A program made the translations under genes and the position numbers. The notes under the pieces are model-generated. The model searched no databases. It was not told the DNA's origin and saw only the letters and a program-made list of their open reading frames with translations. Shown here piece by piece: positions 54,401 to 64,000 of a DNA stretch of 64,000 bases (its first letter is position 1; the number at the start of each line of letters is the position of its first letter). This DNA is from Posidonia oceanica (taxonomy: Eukaryota > Streptophyta > Magnoliopsida > Alismatales > Posidoniaceae): positions 28,618,001 through 28,682,000 of the forward strand of contig JAZBRS010000039.1 in assembly GCA_037176725.1 (NCBI GenBank). Reading direction: 5' to 3'.

Positions 54401-57185
54401 CTGCTCGCGAGGGCTGGAGCGGCTTCAGTACGTTCCTCCGGAGCTTCCTGATCAACCGGACAGAAGCTCTACAGCTCGGGTGAGGATCCGGCACTTTTGG
54501 GTTCTCAGAATGCTGCCGGAGGCCGGGGAGGGTGTTTGCTGCTCCTCAGGTAGAAAGGAACCCTCCGGGTGGTTGCTGGAAGCCTGGCGAGTGAAGTTGG
54601 ACGATTGGAGGATTTTTCTGGAGAGTGAGGAGAGAGTTTGAGAGTCGGGCTGATTTTGGGTCTGGAGGTGACACAGGTGCTTGTTGCTCCGTTCTTGGTC
54701 TGTGGTGAGTGGCTGGGTTTGATGGTTGGTGTTTTGAGAAGGTGGAGGTCCAGTGAGTCTCTGGATGAAGTTTGGGAGAAGGCGGTGAGCTGGAGTAGAG
54801 GGAATTGTGAGAGGATCAGATTAGGTTTACAGTTGGAGCTTCAGGTGGTCTTCAGGAGATTTGGGGTGGTTCCGGGCAGCGGAAAGGCAATGGGATGGTG
54901 GAGGATGAAGGTCTGGTGTTGGGTGAGATTGGGGAAGCAAAGGGGAGAGGAATGGAGGCTGGGAAAGGTGTCGGATTACTGGGAAAGAAAGAGGAGGATT
55001 TGCTGAAGATTTTGGCAGAGAGAGGGAAAGGAATTGGGTGGAAGCTGCTGGAGAATTGGAGGCTCTCTCCAGGACGCAAGGGTGGACACTCAAACCACTC
55101 TCTCTGACCACTCTCTCTTCTGGAAATGGAGGAGGCAGAGAAGAAGAGGAAGGAGTTGTTTCAGGTGGAAGAAAAAGGTGGAAATGCTCTCTGGAATTGG
55201 ATGCGACTCTGGGTTCACTCTGGAGTCCTCAGTCCGCTCTGAAGTTGAAGATTGCTCGCTCGGCCTCTCTTCTCTCGCTGGTCTGATGAAGGAAAGACGG
55301 AGGAGGCTTATATCTGGTGGAGGGGAGGCTGCTGGCACGCTTACTGATTTCAAAATCAGCGGCGGCCACTGCAGCAGAGAAGATGGCGAGGCGACCGAGT
55401 CCGGAAAAGCCGCTGAGATGGAGGTGAAGCGGCGAGCTGCTGTAGACGATAAGATGGAGGCTCAAAAATTCAAATGAGGGAGGGAGTACTGCAGCAGCTC
55501 GAGCTCGCGGGAGGAATCCAGCTGACGCGCGAGGAAGAAGAAGGAGGGAGAAGGAGCGTGGGCCGGACCGTGCGGGGGGGCTGAAAAAAGAAATAAAAGA
55601 AAAAGAGAAACGGGCCAGCTTGAGCCCAATAAGGAAAAAGAAAGAAAAAGAGAAGTAAGAGAGAAAGAGAGGGTAGAATGGGGAAATAAAATTAGTAAAA
55701 ATAAACTAAAAAATAAATAAAAATACTGGAGAGGTTGTGCTGTAGGTTAGGATTTTAATTAAGATTTTTAATGGTTATTTTGAGTTGATTAATGTGTTTT
55801 GGGCTTGATTAGGGTTTTAGGGTTTTGGTTTTGCTTTTAATTAGTTATCTCTTGATTAAATGTTTGTTAAACCCTTTTTAAAATTATTTTAAAATTATGT
55901 TTCCCTTGTTGGACACTTAGGATACTGATTAGGATTTTTTAGGACTTATTTTCCCATTAACCAGGATGTCTTTTAGATTTTTAAGTTGTAGTCTTCTTAG
56001 GGTTTTTCCTTCTTAAGTCTTTTAAGTTAAGTTTTGATTTTTATTTATTGATTTTTCTTGAAGTTTTTGGGTTGGGTTTTTCTGGTTTGATAGGATGTTT
56101 TTAAGTCTTTCAGATCTGTTTTTGTTTTCTTTTTTTTTAATTAAGTTTTTAACTTGTTCTTCTTAGGTTAAGTCTTTTGCCTTCTTTAATTACTTGTTTT
56201 AGTGTTAGATTTTTAATTCTACTTTTTAGGGTTTGTTTTTTAATTCTTTTAGTGGGGTTTTTACTTTTGCTGGGTTTAGATCTCATTTTAGTTTTTTCCT
56301 TGATTTTTCAGTGTTTTCTTTTGATTTGTTTTGCATTTTTTAGTTTGCATGTTTGGTTTTCTTTTTAGCTTGATTTAGTTAAGTTCAAGTTGTTAATTGC
56401 TTGTTTAATATTTTTTTTTTTGTTTTTCTTAGGGTTCTGATTTGTTTATTTTATGTTTTGAGGTTTTACAGATTTTTATGGGTTTTTGTGGATTTTTGCA
56501 AAGGAGAGAAAAGGAAAAGAGAAGGAGGAAAGAAATGGAAAAAAGAGGGAGATAGGAGGAAAAGGGATAGGTTGGAGGAAAACGATTTTTTAAAATTCAG
56601 AAAAAGTGTTAAAAATAAAGTAAAAATAGGGGTAAGATAGAGGAAGGATAGAAGCACAGAGGGGGCCCACAGCCAGACCAGAAAAAGGATAAGAAAGGGA
56701 TGAAGAGGGAGATGATAATCAGGAGAGAGAGAGGAGAGAGAAAATGATAATCCCGGTGAGAGAAAAGGATGATTTGGGTGAAAGAGGGTCTTAATGGTCT
56801 TGGAATGGGGTGAGAATTGGTGAGTGGGTAGTCTAGAGTTTGAAGTCTTGGTGCTGAAGTTTTGGTTTGATTCTAAGGAGGTTTTGGAGGGGTTTCAAGG
56901 TGTAGAAAAAGGGTAGTTTCACCTAGGTTTTCTATGGTTTTTGGGAATGGGTTAGGTTTGGAAATTTCTAGGTTTTTGGGTAGGCTTGTTGGGTGGATAG
57001 TGGTGGGTTTTCCTATGGATTTTGGTTAGGTTTTGAGGTTGGGAAGGGGGGTAAAGGTTTAGGTCAAAATAGGCTGATTTTGAAGGGTAGAGAGGAGGAT
57101 TAGGGTTAGGGTTTGGTTGGGGTTTGATCCAGCAATCACCAGGAGGGCTCCAAGGGTCCGGGCCTGCCAAGATGGGGTGTCAACA
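51448..57185 (-). repeat. 3' LTR of RT-E (about 5.74 kb)
   Basis: On the plus strand it runs from TGTAGCGATCCC to GGTGTCAACA. On the minus strand it therefore starts TGTTGACACCCC and ends GATCGCTACA, as in RT-D. It contains the conserved block (51706-51820), the PBS-like word (51563-51573), diverged short repeats (52080-52300), and donor-like GT sites matching those of RT-D (near 52733 and 54314, reverse). No coding sequence is credible. Confidence 0.92.
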
Positions 57186-57198
57186 GATGCCCCTCCCT
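57186..57198 (-). other. Polypurine tract of RT-E
   Basis: The reverse complement is AGGGAGGGGCATC next to the LTR start, identical to the RT-D tract. Confidence 0.85.
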
Positions 57199-57804
57199 GA
57201 GCGAGGGCAAGCGGAGCGCGGCCGCTACTCAGGGTTGACAAGACACCCCATCTGACCGGCGGGAGCAGCTGGTTGCTATGGGCGTGAGCTACTTATTCGG
57301 CGGATGCACCGAAGATCGTAGCCCGTTGCCGCAATGCAAGATGCCAGTGCAGATGGATGCTGTGCTGTGTGTGCATGCTGATGCAAATGCCATGCAAGAG
57401 TTAGTATAAAAGAGTTAGTGCAGTTAGAAGAAAATGCTGATGCTGTGCGAGTGGTACTAAAGTAATATGCCGTGCTAGCTAAGAAAGTGCTGAGATGATG
57501 CAGGAGAAATGATATAAAGGCGCGATGTGGTGCGAATATCTGGCAGGGAGGCCAGACTTGCGCGACAAAGCAAAGGAAAGCAGGGTGCAGCTGGTCCCCA
57601 CCTGGGGAGCAAGTTAGCAGGAAAGAAGGGTGCAAGGGGAGAGAGGCCAACTCTCCTATCGCGGGAAGGGGGTGCGTGACTTCGTCTTCCTGGGTCAAGG
57701 TCACGCCGAAAAGGAAAAAAAATGATAAGGTGACGGGCTTATCGTCCGGATAGTTTACGGTCCTATCAACCGGGAGTGACAGTTTACGGTCCTGTCAACC
57801 GGAG

Positions 57805-58637
57805 GCAGTTGTGAGTGATAGTTACTGGATATCAGCCGTATAACAAGGTTGTGGGATAGTTTACAGTCCTATCAACTGGCAGATAGTTTACAGACCTATC
57901 AACTGGCGGATAGTTTACAGACCTATCAACTGGCGGATAGTTTACAGACCTATCAACTGGAAGCCACAAACCATGAGGGATAGTTACTGGATATCAGCCG
58001 TATAACGCAATGCCGGATAGTTTACAGTCTATCATCTGGAGCGACAGTTTACGGTCCTGTCAACCGGCGGATAGTTTACAGACCTATCAACTGGAGGATA
58101 GTTTACAGTCCTATCAACTGGAAACGGCATTGCGAGGGACAGTTACTGGATGTCAGCCGTATAACATGATTGCGCGTGGTAGTTTACAGTCCTACCAACT
58201 GGCGGATAGTTTACAGACCTATCAACTGGAGCGACAGTTTACGGTCCTGTCAACCGGCGGATAGTTTACAGACCTATCAACTGGAAACGCGCAATGATGA
58301 GGGATAGTTACTGGATATCAGCCGTATAATGCAATTGCTGGTGATAGTTTAGGAGTATCAGCCTAACGACAGTTTACGGTCCTGTCAACCGGTGGATAGT
58401 TTACAGACCTATCAACTGGAGGATAGTTTACAGACCTATCAACTGGAAACCGCAATTGCAAGGGACAGTTACTGGATGTCAGCCGTATAACGTAATTGCA
58501 CGTGATAGTTTACAGACCTATCAACTGGAGTGACAGTTTACGGTCCTGTCAACCGGTGGATAGTTTACAGACCTATCAACTGGAAAGGTGCAATTACGAG
58601 GGACAGTTACTGGATGTCAGCCGTATAACACAACTGC
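57805..58637 (-). other. Branched hairpin domain in the RT-E 3' region
   Basis: An 833-bp counterpart of the RT-D domain. The outer stem is kept exactly (57805-57813 with 58629-58637). On the minus strand the modules follow the RT-D order: CGTAATTGCAC stem, TGCAATTGC stem, a stem around ATTGCGCG, a CGCAATGCCG stem and a GGTTGTGG stem. In the fourth stem the wobble pair of RT-D is a C-G pair here. The small hairpins again show GATAG/CTATC, GACAG/CTGTC and GGTAG/CTACC variants. A few stems have one mismatch. Confidence 0.85.
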
Positions 58638-58925
58638 GGGCCGACCATGGATCGACCAGAAGATAGTTTAGGAATATCAGCCTGAGATAGTTTCGGATAT
58701 CAGCCTAGCACGAGTGATTGATAGATGATAGTTTAGGAATATCAGCCTGAGATAGTTTCGGATATCAGCCTAGCACGAGTGATTGATTGATTGATAAGAG
58801 GGGGCAAGATCATGATGAGAATGATAAGATATCAGACTTATCGGCCGGCAAAGAGGGGATGAGATAATGATGAGAATGATAAGATATCGGACTTATCGGT
58901 CGGCAAAGAGGGGATGAGATAATGA

Positions 58926-59362
58926 TGAGAATTTGATCTAAAGAGGGGGATGAGATCATGATGAGAAATTAAGCTAAAGAGGGGGATGAGATCATGATGA
59001 GAAGTTAAGCTAAAGAGCGGGATGAGAGCATGATGAGAAGCTAAGCTAAAGAGGGGGATGAGATCATGATGAGAAATTAAGCTAAAGAGGGGGATGAGAT
59101 CATGATGAGAAATTAAGCTAAAGAGGGGGATGAGATCATGTTGAGAAGTTAAGCTAAAGAGGGGGATGAGATCATGATGAGAAGTTAAGCTAAAGAGGGG
59201 GATGAGATCATGATGAGAAGTTAAGCTAAAGAGGGGGATGAGATCATGATGAGAAGTTAAGCTAAAGAAGGGGATGAGATCATGATGAGAAGTTGATCTA
59301 AAGAGGGGGATGAGATCATGATGAGAAATCAAGCTAAAGAGGGGGGTGAGATCATGATGGGA
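58926..59362 (-). repeat. 36-bp tandem array, about 12 copies, RT-E
   Basis: The reverse-complement form of the RT-D 36-bp unit. The 164-residue minus-strand frame of 12-residue repeats here exists only because 36 is divisible by three. Confidence 0.9.
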
Positions 59363-59585
59363 ATGATAAGATATCGGACTTATCGGCCGGCAAAGAAGGG
59401 ATAAGGGAATGATGAGAATGATAAGATATCGGACTTATCGACCGGCAAAGAAGGGATAAGGGAATGATGAGAATGATAAGATATCGGACTTATCGGCCGG
59501 CAAAGAAGGGATAAGGGAATGATGAGAATGATAAGATATCGGACTTATCGGCCGGCAAAGAAGGGATAAGGGAATGATGAGAAGA
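59362..59585 (-). repeat. 55-bp tandem repeat, about four copies, RT-E
   Basis: Units contain GATAAGATATCGGACTTATC and GGCAAAGAAGGGATAAGGGA. RT-D has about two units of the same repeat. Confidence 0.85.
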
Positions 59586-59639
59586 AATCATCCCATGACG
59601 CCAGGAACGTCATAGGGGAAAGAGGGAAAGAATGATACC

Positions 59640-60510
59640 AAGGGGCGATCAAAAGATGCCCCTGGTGTCGGGATGACACCAGGGGTTGGCCAACGCGTCC
59701 TTGGCATCGAAAGCAGAGAGTGATGACAAGAGTGTCGTGCTTGTCAGACGAGTAGTTTGGGGTACCAGCCCGCAAGGGACTCAGCTGAGGGCGATCAGCT
59801 GGGGACTCAGCTGGGGATGACCAGTCGAGAAGAGTGTCAGGTTGACGGACCTTTCGCCGAGCAGTTTGGGGTGCCAGCCCGCAGAGATAATGATCCAGCT
59901 GGGGGCGACCAACTGGGGGACTCGACTGGGGATGACCAGCCGAGAAGAGTGTCAGGTTGACGGACCTTTCGTCGAGCAGTTTGGGGTGCCAGCCCGCAGA
60001 GATAATGATCCAACTGGTGGCGACCAACTGGGGGACTCGACTGGGGATGACCAGCCGAGAAGAGTGTCAGGTTGACGGACCTTTCGCCGAGCAGTTTGGG
60101 GTGCCAGCCCGCAGAGGTAATGATCCAGCTGGGGGCGACCAACTGGGGACTCGACTGGGGATGACCAGCCGAGAAGAGTGTCAGGTTGACGGACCTTTCG
60201 CCGAGCAGTTTGGGGTGCCAGCCCGCAAGGGACTCAGCTGGGGAGGATCAGCTAGGGATGATACCACAGGGCAGCCAAAAGATGCCCCTGGTATCAGGAT
60301 GGTACCAGGGGATGGCCGATGCGCCCCTGGCATCAGGATGCAAAGATAGATAAGCGAGTGGATGGATGATAGGTTGACGAACCCATCGCCGAGCAGTTTG
60401 GGGTGCCAGCCCGCAAGGGACTCAGCTGAGGAGGACAACAGGTTGACGGACCTTTCGCCGGGCAGTTTGGGGTGCCAGCCCGTAGAGATAATGATCCAGC
60501 TGGGGATGAC
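59640..60510 (-). repeat. GC-rich imperfect repeats, RT-E
   Basis: About seven copies of the GCAGTTTGGGGTGCCAGCCC module with GTTGACGGACCTTTCGCC between them, plus two long hairpins at 59659-59685 and 60285-60311. Matches 39705-40371 of RT-D but with a different copy number. Confidence 0.8.
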
Positions 60511-60794
60511 CAGCTGGGGACGCCAGACGGCGGAGCTTGGTGTCGCGGACCCGCAGATGCTCTGGGCCCCGGATTGGGCGCTGAGGACTTCGCCGCGTTG
60601 AGATGTCTGCAAGTCTGATTAGAGGGCCCAAGATAATGATGATGATGATATGCAATGCAGCAAAGAGTCTTGATGTGCAAACAGAAAGCAGAAACAGTTT
60701 CCATTGATATGATCTTGATAAGTACAATGCCTGCGGCAAGCCAGAAATGTTCAGCACAATTTGAAAGAAGACCACATGATGGTCGCACAAGGGC

Positions 60795-61997
60795 CTAGTC
60801 AACCCGGGCCTTCTTTGGCTGCCTAGAGTCGGGGAATAGGGGGCCGCCTGGCGGGACTTCAGTAATTGGCCAGAGCTGTCGGACTTCAACTTCATAATCA
60901 GGAGTGCATCCTGTACCTCTCACAGCTGCAACGTCTGTAGATTGGACCCCGTGCTGCATCAGACTAGCAAGCTTCTTGGTCGGGGCAGTGGTGCTGAGAG
61001 GATAAGTCTGTAGAAGCTTAGGCGCTGTACTGTCAATGAAGGCGCCCTGCTGGAAGCCGAACTGGCGCATGACCCTGATTGGATGGTACTCTACGCCTGC
61101 TGTGAAGCCCGGAAGAATGATCAGCCGCGTGTCACGCGCGCTGAAGAAGATTGTGAATGGCTCTGCTGCAGAGGGAACGATGCGCCAGATCACAGTGTCG
61201 TCAGTCAGTGCTGACAGCCTCTCGAATTCGTCTTTGACGCTCTTGTCTGCTCCGGTACGGGCGCTGCTGCAATAAGCTTCGAAAGCATGCACTTGAGGGC
61301 GCAGCAGGTCCATCTCTAAGTGCGCAATCAGCCAGACTTGTATAAGTGCTCCGCAACCGTGGAAGTGGCGGCAGCGATGAGAAATGCGGTCCAGCCCGCG
61401 ATAAGTCTCTACCAAGACGACTGGTGCCAGGTCTATGTGCTGGGTCACCACAGCTAGTGCAATTTCTGCGACCTCGATGGCCACAGTCAGTCGGCCATGA
61501 GTAAAGATTAGTTCGCCCAGGAAGCGAATGACAAACCCTCGGAGCCACAGCTCATCTCCGAGGTCAGCACGCTTGTTCAAGATATCATCAAAGTGTGCAA
61601 GGCGAAGCATGGGCTCTGGTCCACTGGTGCAGATTAGCTTCTGTCGGCAGTCTTGAGTGGAGAGCCCAGTCAGTTGGCTCAGGACCCGGAGATATCCGTC
61701 GCGCCTCATAAAGACAGGCGGCCCCATGATCTTTGAAAAGCCGCAGATCCGACGCACCTCTTCCAGTGTAGGTGTCAGCTCAGTTTTGTTGAAGCGGAAG
61801 ACATGATGCGCCGGCTTCTAGAATCTTGCGGCGGCACACAGAAGGTGGCGGCTGACCTCCACATCAGCAGCCTTTAGCAGCTTGGTTGGTATACCCCATA
61901 GGCGCAACTTTCCACAGTCTACTTGAGTGAGCCTGCTAATCCATTCTTGCAGGGTTTCCGAGCAGTGCGCGGGAGTCAGCAAAGTAGGAAAACCCAT
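60795..61997 (-). pseudogene. ORF2 of RT-E (DUF7745-like), broken by one stop
   Basis: The counterpart of RT-D ORF2: same start context, 401 codons including the stop, and the same basic C-terminus. One in-frame TAG at 61820-61818 replaces the Trp of RT-D, about 60 codons after the start. The rest of the frame is open without indels. From the internal Met at 61757 an uninterrupted 320-aa stretch remains, about 93 % identical to the RT-D protein. The missing N-terminal part probably makes the product non-functional. Same family caveats as for RT-D ORF2. Confidence 0.85.
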
Positions 61998-63490
61998 TAT
62001 ACTTGATTGCAGAAGACAAGCTGATTACTGCAAGGCTTGAGGTACCTGCTATCAATAAACAGTCAGATCTCGCAGGTATGTAATCACTGACAACAAGCAA
62101 AAACTGAGACTGAAAATGTAGTTCCAATATGCATCTAGGCAAAGTGATAACAGAACATAGCAATTGAGCACCGATAAGCAGGGGGATTCTGCAGCAGTCT
62201 TGCGGACACGGGGGCGAGGGTTGGCAGGAAGTCTGGGCCAGCGCAGCTTGAGTGTCGTCGATGTGCCTTTGCTGGGGAGAAGTACTGCCTCAGGACCTAA
62301 GCGTGTTGCAGAGCGGAGAGATTGGCGAAAGGGGAAAGGAAAGAAGGAAGATGCATGAATGCAAGATGCTAGTGATATGCTTATGAGGATGAATATTATT
62401 GGATAAATAAGTATGCTTGAATGGATGGATATGCTTGGGTGGATGGGTATGCTTGGGTGGATGGGTATGCTTGGGTGCCCTCAGCATACGGAGTGCTTTG
62501 GTGCCTGCTGCAGAGGAAGGGAGTGGTCCTTGACTCACTGGGCCCTACTCAGACTCTCGGCTTATTGGTGGCGCTCCGGAATAGGTTGTTGGCATTATAT
62601 AGGTGGTGATGTGGTGAGGACAGGCTACTGGCTGCACTCTCAGGACCTACACCCTATTCTTTCAGCTCTCTTTTTTTTGAAAGGTTTCTCCCTCATAGGT
62701 ATGCAGTCTTTCTCTGCCCCTAGCTAGGAGAAGGTATGTGTTTGCTCTTGGGAGGATGTGGTAGACCCCTTTTCCAGGCTTGACATGCTGGGGATCTCTA
62801 GTAAAGTATGGGGGATAACGGTGCCTGTGTTTTTTGGGCTACCTTTGCCTTTTTCTTCTTTTTTTTTTTGTTTTGCTTGCTTTTCTCCTTTTTTTGTTTT
62901 TGTTTTTGTTCTATCTCTTTTTTCTTTTTTTGCTTGATCTTTTTCCTCTTCTTTTTTTTTTCAGGCTTTTGCTATCCCCATTCTGATGGCAAAAGAAGGG
63001 TGCTTGAATTGTAATGGCTTTAGGCTTTGGGTCTGCTGTGTGATGGGTAGAAGGAGCAGGGTTAAACTGCACACCCCTATCTCTAGGGCCGGCTTCTGTC
63101 TTCGTCTTCTGTTCCTTGGACGTGCCCAAACCTAGATGTCTATTCTCACTTTTTTCAAGCTCACAACCTAACATTTTTTCTCCCTCAGAGGTGTATGTCC
63201 TTGTGAGATTGGGCAGTTCGCCTGTCCTTATTGGTGGTGGCTCCCTCACTCGCTAAGACATCTAAGTAGTGCCAGGTGAGGCAGGGTGACTCTTTCCAGA
63301 GCAGGCAAGCACTTCCGGTTGTCATCACCGGGCAAAAGATGCGATGTTTGAGAGGATGACGATGATGATTTGAAAAGAAAGGGTGCAAGAGCTGAAAGGA
63401 TGATGATGATGATTTGAAAGGAGATGAAGTAAGAAGGCGAGAACGTAAATGCAGGTGGGAGAAGGGCATCTGCAACGGGGCCGCTTTTGG
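61998..63490 (-). other. Non-coding spacer between pol and ORF2 of RT-E
   Basis: Matches 36733-38242 of RT-D in reverse, including a T-rich (A-rich on the minus strand) tract at 62855-62962 and the GATGATGATTTGAAA repeats near 63360-63425. A repeated TATGCTTGGGTGGATGGG word (62405-62480) is a small local expansion not seen in RT-D. Confidence 0.7.
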
Positions 63491-64000
63491 CTACTGATAG
63501 TATTTCTTCAGATAGCAGAGGTTGACGGGCTCAGATTGCTCGACCTGGTCCATATCCTCAAGAGTTACAGTGCCTCCCAAAAAGATCTGCTTGACAACAA
63601 AGGGGCCACGCCAATTGGGTCGGAATTTCCCTCGACCGTCAGGCAAATGAATGGCGCGCAAGACAAGGTCCCCTGGCTAGAAGCTTCTGGGCTGGACCTT
63701 CTTCAAGAATGCTCTGGCCATCCGCTTCTGATAGCAGTGAGCGTTGTGCATGGCTTGCAATCTGCGCTCATCAATGAGGTTCAGTTGGACGCAGCGGTCT
63801 TCGACCCATTCTGCTTCTTCCAACTCAGCTTCCCGCAGGATTCGCAGAGAGGGGATCTCCACTTCAACAGGTAACACCGCTTCCATGCCGTACACTAGAG
63901 AGTACGGAGTGGCTCCTGTAGAGGTCCGGATTGATGTCCTGTACGCCCAGAGCGCGTACGGGAGCTTGTCGTGCCAATCCTTGTGGGTTTCTGCCATTTT
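63491..64000 (-). pseudogene. RT-E pol 3' end (integrase C-terminal part)
   Basis: The last about 170 codons of pol on the minus strand: the end of the integrase core, the conserved linker and the GPF module, ending at TAG 63493-63491. An in-frame TAG at 63679-63677 replaces Gln in the RT-D protein, about 62 codons before the normal end. It would remove the GPF module. The rest of pol is beyond the window. Confidence 0.9.

Larger units (their letters stand above)
51448..64000 (-). mobile_element. RT-E: minus-strand Tat/Ogre-like retrotransposon, 3' half
   Basis: Read on the minus strand: end of pol (64000-63491), spacer, ORF2 (61997-60795), hairpin-rich repeats, 36-bp array, branched hairpin domain, purine tract and 3' LTR (57185-51448). 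It is the same family as RT-D with the same order of parts. It is inserted in the 3' region of RT-C. The 5' half is outside the window. ORF2 and pol each carry a nonsense mutation, so it is older or more decayed than RT-D. Confidence 0.92.

Noticed and set aside
58838..59332. 164-aa minus-strand ORF of 12-residue repeats
   Set aside because: Created by the 36-bp tandem array; no start context or conservation as protein between RT-D and RT-E.
1..64000. Host genes, tRNA or rRNA genes
   Set aside because: Every stretch of more than a few hundred bases is assigned to an LTR, internal coding or internal non-coding part of one of the five elements; I see no unassigned host sequence.

Overview
The window is plant nuclear DNA, almost certainly from an angiosperm, and consists entirely of nested LTR retrotransposons of one Ty3/gypsy lineage (Tat/Ogre-like). 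The lineage call rests on the giant LTRs (2.8 kb and 5.6-6.0 kb), the primer-binding site TGGCGACTCYGCTGGGGA, the polyprotein order gag-protease-RT-degenerate RNase H-archaeal-type RNase H-integrase, and a second ORF downstream of pol. I found no host gene, tRNA, rRNA or CRISPR. The species cannot be named from the sequence.

Five elements are present. RT-A (1-2834, minus) shows only its 5' LTR and PBS. RT-B (2835-6395, plus) is an old gag-protease fragment cut by RT-A on the left and RT-C on the right. RT-C (6396 to 51447, plus) has a 6-kb 5' LTR and a decayed gag-pol, split by RT-D at 21007/48713 and by RT-E at 51447. RT-D (21008-48712, plus) is a complete 27.7-kb element with two LTRs about 99.3 % identical, a CCATG target-site duplication, an uninterrupted gag-pol and an intact 400-aa second ORF. 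RT-E (51448 to beyond 64000, minus) shows its 3' LTR, 3' region, a broken second ORF and the end of pol. Insertion order: RT-B first, then RT-A and RT-C into it, then RT-D and RT-E into RT-C.

In RT-D the LTR supplies promoter and leader, the PBS primes minus-strand synthesis, gag-pol supplies capsid and enzymes, and the purine tract before the 3' LTR primes plus-strand synthesis. The role of the second ORF is unknown. The 3.6 kb between that ORF and the 3' LTR contains short hairpins, tandem arrays and one highly organised 834-bp domain. In that domain a 9-bp outer stem encloses five modules, each closed by its own stem and holding three or four small hairpins; the small stems vary in a base-pair-preserving way. 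RT-E has the same domain with the same module order. This is the strongest candidate here for an undescribed system.

A second pattern is decay. Six of six in-frame nonsense mutations in RT-C, and both in RT-E, are C-to-T (or G-to-A) changes at CAG/CTG sites, as expected from deamination of CHG-methylated cytosine in silenced plant transposons.
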